Assembly: GCA_032358255.1 (NCBI GenBank)
Contig: JAULBX010008551.1
Coordinates: 1-64,000, forward strand
Direction: 5' to 3'
Origin: Heterotrichella gracilis
Lineage: Eukaryota; Sar; Xanthophyceae; Tribonematales; Xanthonemataceae
DNA length: 64,000 nt
Notes under the pieces: model-generated
Seen by the model: only the letters and a program-made list of their open reading frames with translations
Told to the model about the DNA's origin: nothing
Database searches by the model: none
Position numbers and translations under genes: made by a program
Shown: in pieces, positions 25,101 to 36,500 of the stretch
How positions within the stretch are numbered: position 1 is the first letter of the stretch
How the letters are laid out: every line of letters starts with the position of its first letter

Positions 25101-27778
25101 TGAATGCTAGTTACAATACGCAGCTCAGTCCCCTGTCGCATGCCTGTTGTCGGATGACTGTATCGCCCATCAAGCCCACTCACCCACCTCCCTTCCCCCC
25201 CCACAGGCCGCACACCCACGCCGCCGAAGCACCCACCACCACCACCCCCGTTGCCGGCCAGCACTTCAGCAGCGCAGGGGGAGAGGGGGTGCTCCGGCAG
25301 GAGGGGGCGAGGGAGGGGCCTGCCAGCGACCGCACCGACGTGTGCTCCTCTTTCTCATGGTTGTCTGCGGGACAATCTGTGGCGCTGGTGGGCAATGGGC
25401 CCCTCACGGCCAAGCAGCTTGATTCTATCAAGGTACGGGTAGTGTGATGCTAATCAGGTACATAGAAAGTGATTAAATAAGATGCCTGGATCAGGAACAG
25501 CGGAGTGAGGCAGTGCATGTGGCGACAGTCAGCGGATCAAACAGCTGGAGTCAATCAAGGTGGGTGCTGTGTGATACAATTAAGAAACAAATTAAATGGT
25601 AGGAAATTCTGAAATAAGAAACCCCGAGGAGGAACAGCAAGTGATGCGGTACATGTGGGCAGAGGACCGCTCACAGCCAAGCAGCTGGAGTCAATAAAGG
25701 TGCGCGTGTGTGGTACAGTTACAATAATATTAAAAATATAAAAAATAAATCAAAAGGGAAAGCTCGAAAAGGGACAGCAAATAAAGCGCCACATGTGGGC
25801 ATTGGGTCCTCTCACGGCCAAGTAGCTGGAGTTAAATAAGGTGGGTTCGGTGTGATACAATGCTTTACCTTACCCTAATTGGTAATATTGATATATTATT
25901 GTGGCAAATGGTTTGCCTTCAAGTCCCAAACCTTAAACAGCACCCAAAACCCTCACCTTCGTTCCAAACCCTAACCCCTGCTCCTTCACGTGCAGGGCCA
26001 CACCATGGTAGTTCGCTTCAACGACCTTGACAACTTCAAGTGCGACGAGCGGATAGATGTGTGGGTGGTGCGCACCAAGGGGGAGCAATTTGCTGGATTC
26101 CACGGGGAGCCGCCATGCGAAGCGGCAGAGGTGCGATGACAGCTTGAGCAGAAACCCTAAACCCTAAATTAGGGTACTCCAGAGAATAAAGGCACCCCTT
26201 TACCCCAAAGAACGGCTGGAAACTAGAAAGCGTGAACGTTGAATCCTGAGCCTTGGTGTGTTGGTGGTGCGCATCGAGGGGAAGCAGTTTGCTGGATTCT
26301 GCGGGGAGTCGCCATGCCAAGCGGCAGAAGTGTGTGGGGGTGGTGGGGCAAATACTAATGGGACAAAATGCCATGCTATGTAAATGTAGAACCATTGATT
26401 CCTTGCCTTGCTAGCCCAGAAAGCAAGTAGCAATGCCCCAATATTTTCCCCCCTGTCCAGGTGCTTCAGCGGGTGTCCTCCGTGTGGCTGCTGGGCGGCA
26501 GCCTGCAGTCAGTATCCCATGTGACGGAGGCCTACCCCGCCCTGCAGCACAACCACATGTTACCCAACATCATGACCACCTTTTTTGGCAATGCTTGTTG
26601 CTCAGAACATGCAACTGATTGTCCCTCCCCACCCCTCCCACCAGGTGCTTCAGCGGGTGTCCTCTGTGTGGCTGCTGGGCGGCAGCCTGCAGTCAGTGTC
26701 CCATGTGATGGAGGCCTACCCCGCCTCACAGCACAACCACATGGTACCAACACCATGGCCAATGTGCACCCTTTCTGGCAGCGCACATCCCCCACTACAA
26801 ACAACTGATTGTGCCCCTTTACCCCCCTCCCACCAGGTGCTTCAGCGGGTGTCCTCTGTGTGGCTGCTGGGCGGCAGCCTTCAGTCGGTAACCCATGTGA
26901 CGGAGGCCTACCCGGCCTTGCAGCACAAGCGCTGGAGCCACCTGCTGCTGGATCCCTGGCGCAACCTGCTGGCCAGGAAGAGCGGGTCCAAGGGGGGCAT
27001 GCTCATGGAGCCAACCTCGGGATGGGTCGGTGAGTGAATATTCTAACAAATAATATAGGAAAGGGTTTAGGACGAGGGTTGTTGCTTAGAATATTCACTT
27101 ATAGTTTGACCAGGAAGAGCGGGGGCCATTGGCAGTATGGCCTTAAGAGATGTTTCATTGCGTGGGACACAATTGTATCTACAGTTCATTGCAGTTGCAT
27201 TGCATTTATTTAAAGGAACGCTTTTGAACCGAGCACCAGCATCATGATGGTCGGGTGCTCCATACTCTCAGGTGCCAAAGGAAAATGCGACAATGATTAC
27301 TGTACACGATTATCCACTTGGTTACCTGAATTTGTTTTGGGAATAAGGACACTGACTCGGAGAGCTCACAATCACCAAACCCCTGCTACGGCACGGTACA
27401 AGACCCCTTTCTGTTGAAACCCTAGCACAAAAGCTGAGATCCCAGCTGATGCTACATCCCATTACCTCACGACAAGATCCCAGGATTCAAAGCCCTCTCC
27501 CACCCACCACCACAGGCCTCATGATCTCAGTTGCCTGCGTGCCGGACGCCACCCCCATCCATCTCTACGGCTTCAACTGGGCCGCCGACCAGGGCAGCGC
27601 CACGTCAGCGCGCCTGGAGTACCGCCTGGTGAAGGACTTGGTGCGCGACCACAGCGTGGTGCTGCACCCCACACCCTGTAGGGAGGCGCACGCGTGCGGG
27701 GGGTGCTCGGTGACAAAGGAGTCCTTCGGCCCCACCTTCACGTGCGTGCGCCAGGCGCACCAGCAGGCCGCCAGCTAA
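16122..27778 (+). CDS. Type II membrane protein with GT29/sialyltransferase-like domain and giant low-complexity stem
   Basis: Sixteen exons join with matching phase at every junction: 16122-16186, 16850-17469, 17791-18029, 18398-19538, 19943-20047, 20351-20440, 20745-21546, 21950-22182, 22700-23023, 23238-23540, 23874-24245, 24565-24916, 25207-25432, 25996-26130, 26837-27029, 27516-27778 (1820 residues). A basic N-terminus precedes one membrane helix near residues 60-80 (CLTILGAVLLVFAAF), the layout of Golgi glycosyltransferases. Residues about 82-1600 are an acidic, Gly/Pro/Glu/Gln-rich stem. The C-terminal 220 residues resemble GT29: VALVGNGPL with VVRFND and ERIDVWVVR (L-motif region), then MEPTSGW followed by IHLYGFNW (S-motif region). 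Intron 5 uses a GC donor (gcaagg). Donor sugar and acceptor are unknown. An alternative is two genes, but the unbroken phase argues for one. Confidence 0.7.
19845..19880 (+). repeat. Copy of glycosyltransferase exon 5 start
   Basis: CCTCCTTGCAGAGGAGGAGC repeats the acceptor and start of exon 5 (19932-19958) about 90 bp upstream; a TTTAGGG run lies between. Confidence 0.65.
20095..20135 (+). repeat. Copy of glycosyltransferase exon 5 end with GC donor
   Basis: AGGCAACGCCACAGGCAGGC and AAGGGCATG repeat the exon 5 end (20025-20055), including the unusual GC donor GCAAGG. Confidence 0.65.
20820..22010 (+). repeat. Coding tandem repeat, 23 or 30 residues per unit
   Basis: Exon 7 of the glycosyltransferase-like gene encodes about nine units of the form D-x-VPRVNPASLDAEGGEP-VNPG, mostly 23 residues (69 bp), two of them lengthened by seven residues (EPVKSG, EAVISA type inserts). 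A tenth unit (RVNPASIEAEGGEPKDFG) opens exon 8, so intron 7 divides the array. Late units drift (VPMVKPAAVDAEGEEP, VPIVDPASLGGEGGEP). Confidence 0.9.
21601..21885 (+). repeat. Copies of exon 7 end and exon 8 start in intron 7
   Basis: GGGATTGCCCATTTAAGCGC at 21606 repeats the exon 7 end (GGGATCTCCCATTCAAGTGC). GCTTCCTTCCAGGAGAGTGG at 21752 and TTCCTGGCACGAGAGTGAAC at 21853 repeat the acceptor and start of exon 8 (GGTTCCTGGCGAGAGAGTGA). CCCTAAA-like words separate them. Confidence 0.7.
22248..22292 (+). repeat. Copy of glycosyltransferase exon 8 end
   Basis: CTGTCTCATCCAAGGTGGGC repeats the exon 8 end and donor (22167-22189) about 80 bp downstream, with TTTAGGG-type words between and after. 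Confidence 0.7.
25530..25862 (+). repeat. Ladder of three copies of exon 13 3' edge
   Basis: The exon 13 end (CCAAGCAGCTTGATTCTATC, AAGGTACGG) recurs at about 25540-25582, 25655-25720 and 25797-25862. Each copy carries AGCAGCTGGAGTCAATAAAG or a decayed form plus a GT donor-like site and a shared tail TGTGATACAAT. Spacing is about 120-140 bp. Confidence 0.8.
26263..26345 (+). repeat. Copy of glycosyltransferase exon 14 end
   Basis: GCAGTTTGCTGGATTCTGCG and CGCCATGCCAAGCGGCAGA repeat the last about 75 bp of exon 14 (26060-26135), followed by a GTGTGT donor-like site. Confidence 0.75.
26453..26750 (+). repeat. Two near-identical extra copies of exon 15 5' half
   Basis: The acceptor and about 100 bp of exon 15 (real start 26837) appear also at 26461 and 26645, with the same C-rich tract and CAG before each. 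Both copies stay open in frame (VLQRVSSVWLLGGSLQSV). The second, 26645-26743, ends ATG followed by GTACCA, so it is 99 nt in phase 0 and could be spliced as a cassette. The first lacks a GT at that point. Confidence 0.85.
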
Positions 27779-27828
27779 CGCGGGGCGGGGCTAGAGTTTT
27801 TATGTAGGGTTTTGGGAGGGTTTTGGGT

Positions 27829-28070
27829 GGAGGACCTGGTGTGCGACCACAGCGTGGTGCTGCACCCCACGCCCTGCAGGGAGGCGTGCGGGGGGTGCTC
27901 GGTGACCAAGGAGTCGTTCGGGCCCACCTTCACGTGCGTGCGCCAGGCGCACCAGCAGGTTGCCAGCTAACGCGCAGCGGGGTTTTTTTAGGGTTTTGTT
28001 TGGGTCTTGGGAGGGTTTTGGGTGGGTTACCTGGTGCGCAACCACAGCTAACGCGCAGGCTCGGGTTTTG
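27829..28070 (+). repeat. Copies of the terminal exon beyond the stop codon
   Basis: About 150 bp of the last glycosyltransferase exon, including the TAA, are repeated at 27829-27985 (CACAGCGTGGTGCTGCACCC, CACCTTCACGTGCGTGCGCC). A short remnant (GCGCAACCACAGCTAACGCG) lies at 28036-28056. They fall in the 3' untranslated or flanking region. Confidence 0.85.
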
Positions 28071-29466
28071 CTTAGGGTTTTGACAAAGGTTTGGTAGGAT
28101 AGGGAGAGCCGGCGCCACAGCAGCTAGCACTCTGTGGAGCAGGCGCATGCACAGCGCTGTGGTGCTGGTCCTGCTCTGTGCCCCTTGTAGGTCCAGGTGG
28201 ACGCGGAGGTTAGGGGTGGGGCCAGGCACGCTTTGGGGCCGTTTGGTTGCCACTTGCACTAGGTCAGCAGCGGCAACAGCGGGGAGCTGGGCCACTAGCT
28301 AGGAGGGGCTTTCGGTTTCTTCATGCACACAGGTTTGCTTAGGAATGCGCTGCTGTGCACCATATGGTGCTGAGCATGCGATTGGGTTGGTCGTGACTTG
28401 ATGCTCGTGATGCCCGCAGCATGTACTACATGTTCAGGTTTAAACTAACTTAGGGTAGTTCATTGTAGGCCAGGGGATGGCCACCTGGTAGTACATGCTG
28501 CGCGCATTGGCAGTGCCCAAGTGACCTTGTTGGACCAGTTGCTTATCTACTCTGGTATGGGGCTACGATTTTAAGGCCTACCACACCACAGCGCACTTGG
28601 CCTCGGCAATCGGCGGGTCCCAAGTGCTGGGGTGGGGTCCCGGATTTATTTTCCAGAAGGTCCAGAATTGAGTGACCTGCTCTACCCCTATGAGTAACAG
28701 TACCCTCGTGCATGTGTCACTAACCTAGGGGCTTTTCAGCAACAACTAGGCTTTCCGTCAGGGCTGGACCATTAAAACTCATGCCCTGTTGTTGAGACCA
28801 CTTCTGCTTCCTCTCGAATGACTCATGAAGCAGAAGTGTTGCATCCATGGACGATGTTGAACATTGCATGCTAATGGCATTAAATTTTGATGCCAATGGC
28901 AATTAATTTAATGCTGAGTTTGCTAAATTTCCAGAGTAAGCAGATGTATGGCCAGGATCCTCTGACTGTCACAGTCACTGTGCTGTTGGAAGTCGGCATC
29001 TTTTCCACCAAACATTTCATAGAAAGTTGCTCCAGTGCAATGCATGCCTGGCGCCGGTTTGGTGATGGGGCCACAATGCATACCACAAGGAGTACCATAT
29101 GCCTTGTCAATCGCTGCTGCAGCATGGTCAGCGGAGAGGCACTAGTTGACAGCTGCGTTGGCAATGCACACCGTCCCCATCCTCCCACTTTCATGCGATC
29201 ACGCACCAATGGAGGTGCCAAGGCCCAGTAAGGAGAAAGTGTGTTACAGCATCACTGCACAGGACACACCAGCCTGGAGCACACCACAGGCTCGCATCAA
29301 CAACAGCAGGCACACACCATGGCTACATCCAGGCTACACATATGTGTATGCGCCGCAACTGCTGCGGAAGCCACAAACGCCAGCGCAGGGTCTCCCCACA
29401 CCACCCCCGCTGTAGGGCCTACCCGCGCGCGGTGCCGACCCCACCCATGGGCATTCAAGGGGGCGT
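28071..29466. other. Intergenic between convergent genes: nothing recognised
   Basis: About 1.4 kb between the glycosyltransferase-like gene and the eS6 gene. No domain-bearing frame or structured RNA was seen. Confidence 0.5.
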
Positions 29467-32250
29467 TTATGCCTCCTTGGATGCCTGGGACGCCTGGCGC
29501 ATGGCGCGCTTCTTGGCCAGGGACTCGGAGCGGCGCTCGCGGGCCTCCTTCAGCCTCTGCAGGCGGGGGAGTGGGGAGGTGAGAGGGGGAAACTGAGAGG
29601 GTGAGAGGCAAAACCGGTCACAACGCACAGTGGGTATATTCTGACTATGTGCACAGCCCAGCAAGGTACATTTACCTACAGGTTCGATGTTCTGAGGCCT
29701 CATCCAAAATGCGTGCCACATCAGTCCCACATCAATGCGCGAGGCGCCCAATGGACCCAAAACATGCTGCATGTCCATGCGTGTGCAATGTCGCCTTCCC
29801 TACGGCCACCGAATATCCCCCGCCCCACCAACCCGCACTCCATTCCTTGCGCTCCCAGCCCCAAGCACCCCATTTGCCCCCCCCAAGCTCCCGTCATGAC
29901 ACCCACTGTGTGAAGCCCCCCCATTTTAAGCCACCAAAACCCTAACACAAACTTCATAGCTCCGACATATTGCCTCCTCCCAGACCCTCCTCCCCAAATC
30001 CCTGACCCGCTGAGATCCTGTGGTGATGCTCGCAACAACCCTTCCTGCCCAAACCCTGCACCCAGCGCCGCGCACCTGCACCAGCAGCTTGTGGTACTCG
30101 ACTGCCTCCACCTTCCTGAAAATAATCTCCCTAAACCCTCCACCAAAACCCTGCGCCGCTCACCTGCACCAGCAGCTTGTGGTACTCTGCCGCCTCTGCC
30201 TTCTTGGTGGTGATCTTCCTCTTCTTCAGGGCAGCGCGCCGGCGCTTGCGCTGCAGGGTGACTGCGGTGACCAGGCGCTGGATCTTGGGCGCCTTGCTGT
30301 GGGTCTTGCCCTTGGCGTCGGTGTACGTGCGGCGGTACACCTTGGTGCAGCTGAAAAAAAGGGGGTGGGGGGGGGATTAGGGTTTGCGTTTAAGGGTTTG
30401 TGAGCTTGCGGCGGTACGTCGTCATGAAGCAGCGAAGGGGAGGGGGGTAGGGTTTTCGTTTAAGGGTTTGTGAGCTTGTGGCGGGATTTTTTCACGTAGC
30501 TGCAGGAGTGGGGTGTGGGGGAGGAGTGGGGAAGGGGGGGGGGGGGGGGGGGGGGGTGGAGGGTGGTTTTGGTGGTGGGCTAGATGGTGGCTTANNNNNN
30601 NNNNCCCCCCCCCGGCCGGGAGCGTGCTGGTTTTGGTACTTGTGTGGCAGGACGTTAAGAGGACCCCCCGCGTGGCAGCCATGCCCAGAAGTCCAGTCCG
30701 GCACCCAGCTGAGCTGTGCTTGCCGCTGTGATGCGTGTGTGCGTGATGCTTGGGTTCATGGTGTGGCCAAGCTGTTTCCGTAGCTTGTGAGCACGTCCTA
30801 CAGGCGGCAGTGGAAGGCTGTCCACTTGAATGGCTGCAATGTTGCTCCCTTAGCCTGTGGGCACCCCAGAGAGGCGGCACCATCCTAGCCGCACCACTGT
30901 ATTATCTTGCCCATTGCCCATTGCCATCCACTGGGGTTCTTTGTGTGTGGTATGCTGGCTGGAGGCGCCCGACGCTCTGCCCCTGCTGCTCAGCCCTTGC
31001 ACCCAATGCAGGCCCCCACCCACCCATCAGGATGCACAGCCACCTCCTGCAAACCCATGCCCCCTCTACAAACCAGCTGCCACCTCCACAAAACAGCTGC
31101 CGCTGCCCTGCCTACGTGTGCGTATATTGGCTATGCCCTACCCGTTGCCCCTGCTGCACAGCTCTAGTACCCCATGAGCGATGATGCAAAGCCACCTGCT
31201 GCCAACCCAGGCAGCCCCCATGGCACCACACACCAGCTGCCCCCCCCTTGCCTACGTATGCGTGTACTCACGTGCGGACGTCGTCAGCCTTGGAGAGGTT
31301 GAAGAGCTTCCTGATCTTGGACGCCCGCTTGGGCCCGCGCATGCGGGGCTTCTCCTCATCGGTCAGGCCGGGGAGGTCCTGCTCGCCTTGCTTGACGATC
31401 ACCAGGTTGAGCACGGAGAGGTCGGAAGAGACGATGCAGCCGCGCACGGACTTGCGGCGCCTCTCGCCCTTGCGGCGCCCGAAGCCCCTGAAGCAGGCGT
31501 CACCTGCAGAAAGGGATGGTGTGTGCACGTTGGTAGACGCCAGTCGCGAAACATGTCTGTTGCACCAACGCCTGGTAAGGTATGCTGGGCTAACGGATGA
31601 AAGATACTGCGTAGGTAAGGTGATGACGGCCGCAAAGAGGAACTTTAGTACCCACAGTAACACTCTGGGTACTGTTTCGAAATGATAGCAACCCAGCTAA
31701 CTCATGTTGATAGACGCCACCTGGGTGACAATGCCCATTCAACCACCCCTGGCAAACCTATGCTGTGCCATAAGCCATAAGTGCACTAGATAGCAACGCC
31801 AGGGGCGGCTGCATAAGCAAGAAAGCCACATTTTGTACTGGGCACTGCATCCATGGTACTGCACACCATCTGCTGCACAATAACACCCCAGGATTAGTGT
31901 CCCCAGCAGCCATGGCCATATTGCATTCCCTGATGAGCAAGGCCCAGCTGCACCCAGGCACCGGCTTGTGCCAAAGAACAAGTAAGAAACCCAGTTGCCT
32001 GCTCATGCATACCCGGTGACATTAGGAGGCGCACACGCCCTGGCGTCAGCACTCCCTGCTTCATGGGGAAGCCCTGCTTGTCCTGTCCTCCCTTGATTTT
32101 GAAGACATAGCCCTTGAACTCGTCCCCGAGGTGGTCCCCCTCCACCTCCTGTGAGATGCGCTTGTCAAAGAACGCGCGCAGCTTCACATCGTCGTCGATT
32201 TCGATCTTCTTCTGGCACCCCGTGGAGGGGTTTGCAATGTTGAGCTTCAT
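29467..32250 (-). CDS. RPS6: 40S ribosomal protein S6 (eS6)
   Basis: Four minus-strand exons, 32250-32013, 31503-31272, 30350-30164 and 29556-29467, join in phase to 248 residues, the usual eS6 length. The start [19 protein letters not shown] is the conserved eS6 N-terminus. [56 protein letters not shown] and the basic tail [20 protein letters not shown] follow in order. The protein sits in the small ribosomal subunit, and in eukaryotes its C-terminal serines are phosphorylated downstream of TOR; several serines remain here. It is divergent from the DNAJC8-like gene. Intron 2 contains the sequencing gap. Confidence 0.97.
30050..30118 (-). repeat. Copy of eS6 exon 3 end
   Basis: CGCACCTGCACCAGCAGCTT and GTGGTACTCGACTGCCTCCA repeat the plus-strand image of the exon 3 end and donor (30158-30200) about 100 bp into intron 3. 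Confidence 0.85.
30390..30515 (-). repeat. Two decayed copies of eS6 exon 3 start
   Basis: TTTAAGGGTTTGTGAGCTTG occurs at 30389 and 30460, each followed by a remnant of the exon 3 edge (GCGGCGGTACG, then GTAGCTGCAGGAGTGGGG). Real edge: GCGGCGGTACACCTTGGTGC next to 30350. Confidence 0.5.
30595..30604. other. Sequencing gap (10 N) between a G run and a C run
   Basis: Ten Ns lie just after a G-rich run (about 30530-30556, over 20 Gs) and directly before CCCCCCCCC. Assembly broke in a homopolymer inside eS6 intron 2, so true length and sequence there are unknown. Confidence 0.99.
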
Positions 32251-33541
32251 GGCTGCAGCCTAACCGAAGCTGCCAAGGGTCAAGTGTAGCGGTGCGTACA
32301 CCTGAGCACAATTACAGCTCCATCGCACAAAAAGGACAGAGCCATTCGCCAGCAACCAGTATAACCAGGTGGGCTGCTGAGCCGCCATAGAGGGCAGCCC
32401 GATCCAAACTGATTAGAGGGCGCTTGCTTCGATGATCAAAAGGGGGAATTTGAAAATTGAAAACGGGGACTTACACCCCAAACTTCTGAAGTGTGAATGC
32501 GGAGAATTACAGGCGCCATATCTCTTGTCTTTGTAGGAGCGTGCATCTGTTGTGACGCTTGGAACGCCTGATACATGCATACATATGCGCTGTGTGGTTT
32601 CCAATCACATGCATGCTACATCCCGTCCACTTCAGTAATTCCCGCACCAGTCCAACACCAAGCAAGAACCGGTTCTGTAGAACTGTAGCATTCTAGACGT
32701 TTGCACAAATAGAGCTGCCACGCTGTCTGGTTGGCCCACCAAGAACGAGAGCTCTTGGCTGTATTGGACCAGAGTGCGGGATGCTGTGTGCTAGTTGGAA
32801 GAGCCCACACGGAACCCTGGCAGTTAGTTCGCTGCTTGGTTGTTGACAAACAAACTGGGACGCTAAGGAGTAACGTGCTGTATTCGACCCAGTACCTCCT
32901 CACGTGGGGCAAAGGTATGGGGTGTCTATGTTGTGGCCCACCGGGGCAACTTTCACCTTTTGTGGCCTCAGGCCAGTGAAGACTGCATATCAATTCTTGC
33001 TCTGCAGTGAACCTTAGACACGAGTCTGCATTGGTATCTCTTTCGAAAAGCACGTGCGTCTGCGTTCTGTGCAAGCTTAAGCAGGATGCGTAGCTACGCT
33101 CCATCTGCCAGCCACTGAGTGTATCGGGCAATTTCGTGGCCCATTGCACCCGTCCTAATACACAGCAACACTGAAAAGCCGGTCCAAGCAGCTGCAGGTT
33201 TTCTGCATATTGCATGCATATGCTTTTGCTCCGCCCCAACACTGCATAGGCGCATTGGGTGCGTGTTAATCGCAACCTCGGGTATTCCAGTGCTTGCAAC
33301 AACCACTGCAATAAACAGACACTTCCTGCCTTGGACGTCCGCTCATACCAAGCTGTGCAGCAACTAACAAAACCAACCTCCACACACCTGCAGAGTGCAA
33401 GCGCCCAACAAGCACCACATTGGCTTGGGACACAACCACCGCTGGCCTACTGGGCCTATCTATCAGCCCTAGCACACACCACCACCACCACCACCACCAC
33501 CACCGCCACCAGCACCACCACCACCAGCACCACCACCAGCC
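32251..33541. other. Divergent promoter region of eS6 and DNAJC8-like genes
   Basis: About 1.3 kb between two outward-pointing start codons. A long minus-strand frame (32616-33383) has no ATG near its start and no recognisable domain and is not called. The right end holds a CAC microsatellite. Confidence 0.5.
33472..33541. repeat. CAC/CAG trinucleotide microsatellite in 5' leader
   Basis: Mostly (CAC)n with interspersed CAG and one CGC, about 70 bp, ending at the ATG of the DNAJC8-like gene. It probably lies in the transcribed 5' untranslated region. Confidence 0.85.
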
Positions 33542-36500
33542 ATGTCAGACCCCGCCGCTGCTGGCACAGGGGGGGAGTTGCAGCAGGAGGAGAAGGAGGA
33601 GGAAATGGTCAATGCAGAGGAGGAGCTGGCCATCCTAGTGGGGGAAACAACAGCCACTGGTGGAGAGGCGGAGGAGCCAGAGAGCCTGCCAGTGAATGCT
33701 GACGAGCTGCTCAAGGTATTAAACCGTAGATTTTTAACCCTAACCAGTACTAAACCCTAAGCCCTAACCAGTCCTGGGGGAGCGACCTTGGGTGGAGGGT
33801 TGTGCAAATGCTGCAGCACACACATGCCTTCCATGGCGTACACAAAGCACAGAACACAAGGCAGTGACTAGGAAATGGACTCGTGAACTGCGATGCATCA
33901 CTGAACTGCCTTTGATACCAACCCCATGCCAATTGTAATGCTCATGCCAAGGCCGTGCCAAACCAAACCAAGCCACACCCACCCACACACCCTGTACTTG
34001 TTCCCCTGGCGCCAAAACCCCACCCGCCCACGCACCCGCAGGAGTTTTTCTCTGAGGTGCGCGAGGTTGATCGCGACAACGAGGTGAACCGCATCCTGGG
34101 GGCCTTCAAGCTCAACCCCTTCGAGCAGCTGGGGGTGCACTTTGACGCGGGGCCCGATGACATCAAGCGCCAGTACAGAAAGGTAAACCCTAAACCCTAG
34201 ACCCTAAACCCTGACCCTCACAGGAAGGTGAGGCGCCTCGACGCCGCGCAGCATAGGGCATAGGGTAAAAGGTAGGGTTGGGGTTTTGGGCGAGCATGTG
34301 GGGGGGCAGCAATAGCTGGGGGTGCACTTTGATGCAGGGCGTGGCGATATCAAATGCCAATACAGACAGCTGAGGCGCCTGGACAAAAGCGCATGGGCGT
34401 GGCTGATCCAGCCCTTTTTCAGTGATGCCAGGCCTAGCAACCCCAAGCAATGTTGGCAAAGGTTGATGTGCAGTGGCAGTGATGTGGCAGTGTTGATTGT
34501 AATCCAAAGTAAGCCAGCGGCACCAGCAATGGCAGGAGCACATGCCCACATGCATGGTCTAGCACAAGCTCCATCCTCATCCTCTGCTCATCTACCTGCC
34601 CCCCAAGGTGTCCCTCCATGTCCACCCCGACATGTGCCACCACCCGCGCATCCAGGGGTGACACTCCCCCAGTAGTGGTTAAGGCTTGACCACATGCCCG
34701 AGTGCCACTCGAATTCCCCCAAAGCACCCGTGCTCACCCACTCCAGCAAGCACCCCACCAACCCACTCCTCACCCCCACTCCTCAGGTGTCCCTTCTCGT
34801 CCACCCCGACAAGTGCCACCACCCGCGGGCAGCCGACGCTTTCCGCATTCTTGGCCTCGCACACAAGGAGCTGCTGGATGACCCCAGGAGGGAGGCGCTG
34901 GTGTACTTGCTGGGCCATGCGCGGGACGAGGTGCGCAAGGAGCGGGGCAAGCGCACCAAGCACGACGCGGCGGTGCGACTGGCGGGCGTGCTGCACGAGG
35001 TGAGCTGGTTGGGGGCGTGGTGGTGATGGTGGTGGTGGTGCAGTTGAGGCGGCGATGGTGGTGGTTGTTATTTGTGTATTTACTGGGGCGTACTTGGGAC
35101 GAGGTGGGCAAGGAGCGGGGCAAGCGTACCGAGCATGACGAGGCGGTGCGGCTGGCGGGCGTGCTGCACGAAGTGAGGGGGCGGTGGAGTGGTGGGTGGT
35201 TTCTATCTTAATCCAGTGTGCGGGTGCGGGTGTATGGATGCTCATTTAGAGTTATTTTCTGTAATATCCTGGGGAACTACTAATAATCGTAACTTAACCA
35301 GGTTTTCCTGTTCCGTTTGTCTGAAAGAGTGTTTAGTAGTATTTTTCCATAATACTTCAAATCAAATATCATCTTGGTGTACCTGTGTGCAGGAAGGCGC
35401 CAAGGGCGTTGCCGCTGATTGGGAGCAGAGCGACGAGTTCCACGAGCTGTGGAAGGCCAAGGCAAGGGACGTGCTGGCAAAGTCGGAGTGGAGGAAGAGG
35501 AAGCTGACGAAACGGGTAGGGCACAGGGCCATGGCGGGGCGTGGAGCATGGATGGGTGCTGTGTTATGTCATTGTTGTATCTTTTTGTGCCCCATTACTT
35601 TTCTTGTAGACACCCAAATGAGGAAGGTGGTGCAGCCCCGCCTTGCCATGTTGTCCGACCTTGCTTGCCCACAAAATACTTAATTATCACAATCTTGGGT
35701 CAGGTTCAATTGAAATTATGCTCCTTGTAAAAACAACACCAATGCTGTTTTGGAGTGGGACAGTGCACAATGTCAATTCTCCCCTGCTTACAACCACACC
35801 TACCCCACCTCCCCTGCCCATGCACTGACCCTCGCACCCCCACCCCCCCACTTCAGCTGAAGGCCGAGGAGGAGCGTTGCGAGGAGGATGAGAAGGCCGA
35901 CAAGGAGATTAACAAGCGGCTGAGGGACCACAGCAAGAAGTGGGAGGAGACCAGGGAGAACAGGGTAAGGGGGGTTGAAGGGAGGATTAGGTCGATGGGG
36001 GGAAGGGGTGGGATGCGGGTACTTGCTGGTTGAGTGGTAGCCGCCGTTTCACGCGTGTGAACCCTGGCAGTGTGTGCTGTTGATGCATGGTGATGCATGC
36101 AAATGAGTGGTGGCCGGCTGTGTGGGCATATGCTTGATGGTGCATGCTCCTCCTGCCAGGCAATGTGTGCAAATTGTTTCTGGCTGGCTGACTGTGTGTG
36201 CGCACCCGCGCAGGTTGGCACATGGCGCAACTTTGTGACCAAGAAGAGCAGCGGGAAGAAGGTGAGAGGGGGCGATATATGCGGGCTTTTTTCAGGTGTA
36301 TACTGGGATGTATTGGTCGCGTGTGTGGGCAGTTGTAGCGCACTGGCAGGGGCAGGGGATGTACACGCCTAGGCATGCCTACTTGAGCGTATTTCACCTG
36401 GTTGTTGGGGTGTGCTGACTGGGTGGGCTTGCATAGAGTTCTGTGGCTGGTTTTGCGCATGCACCAATGTGTACAGTCAGCCATGCCTTGGCCACCTGTC

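Noticed and set aside
32616-33383. 255-residue open frame on the minus strand between eS6 and DNAJC8
   Set aside because: It opens with a GTG, contains no recognisable domain, has Cys/Trp/Gln-rich random-like composition and lies in a shared promoter region.
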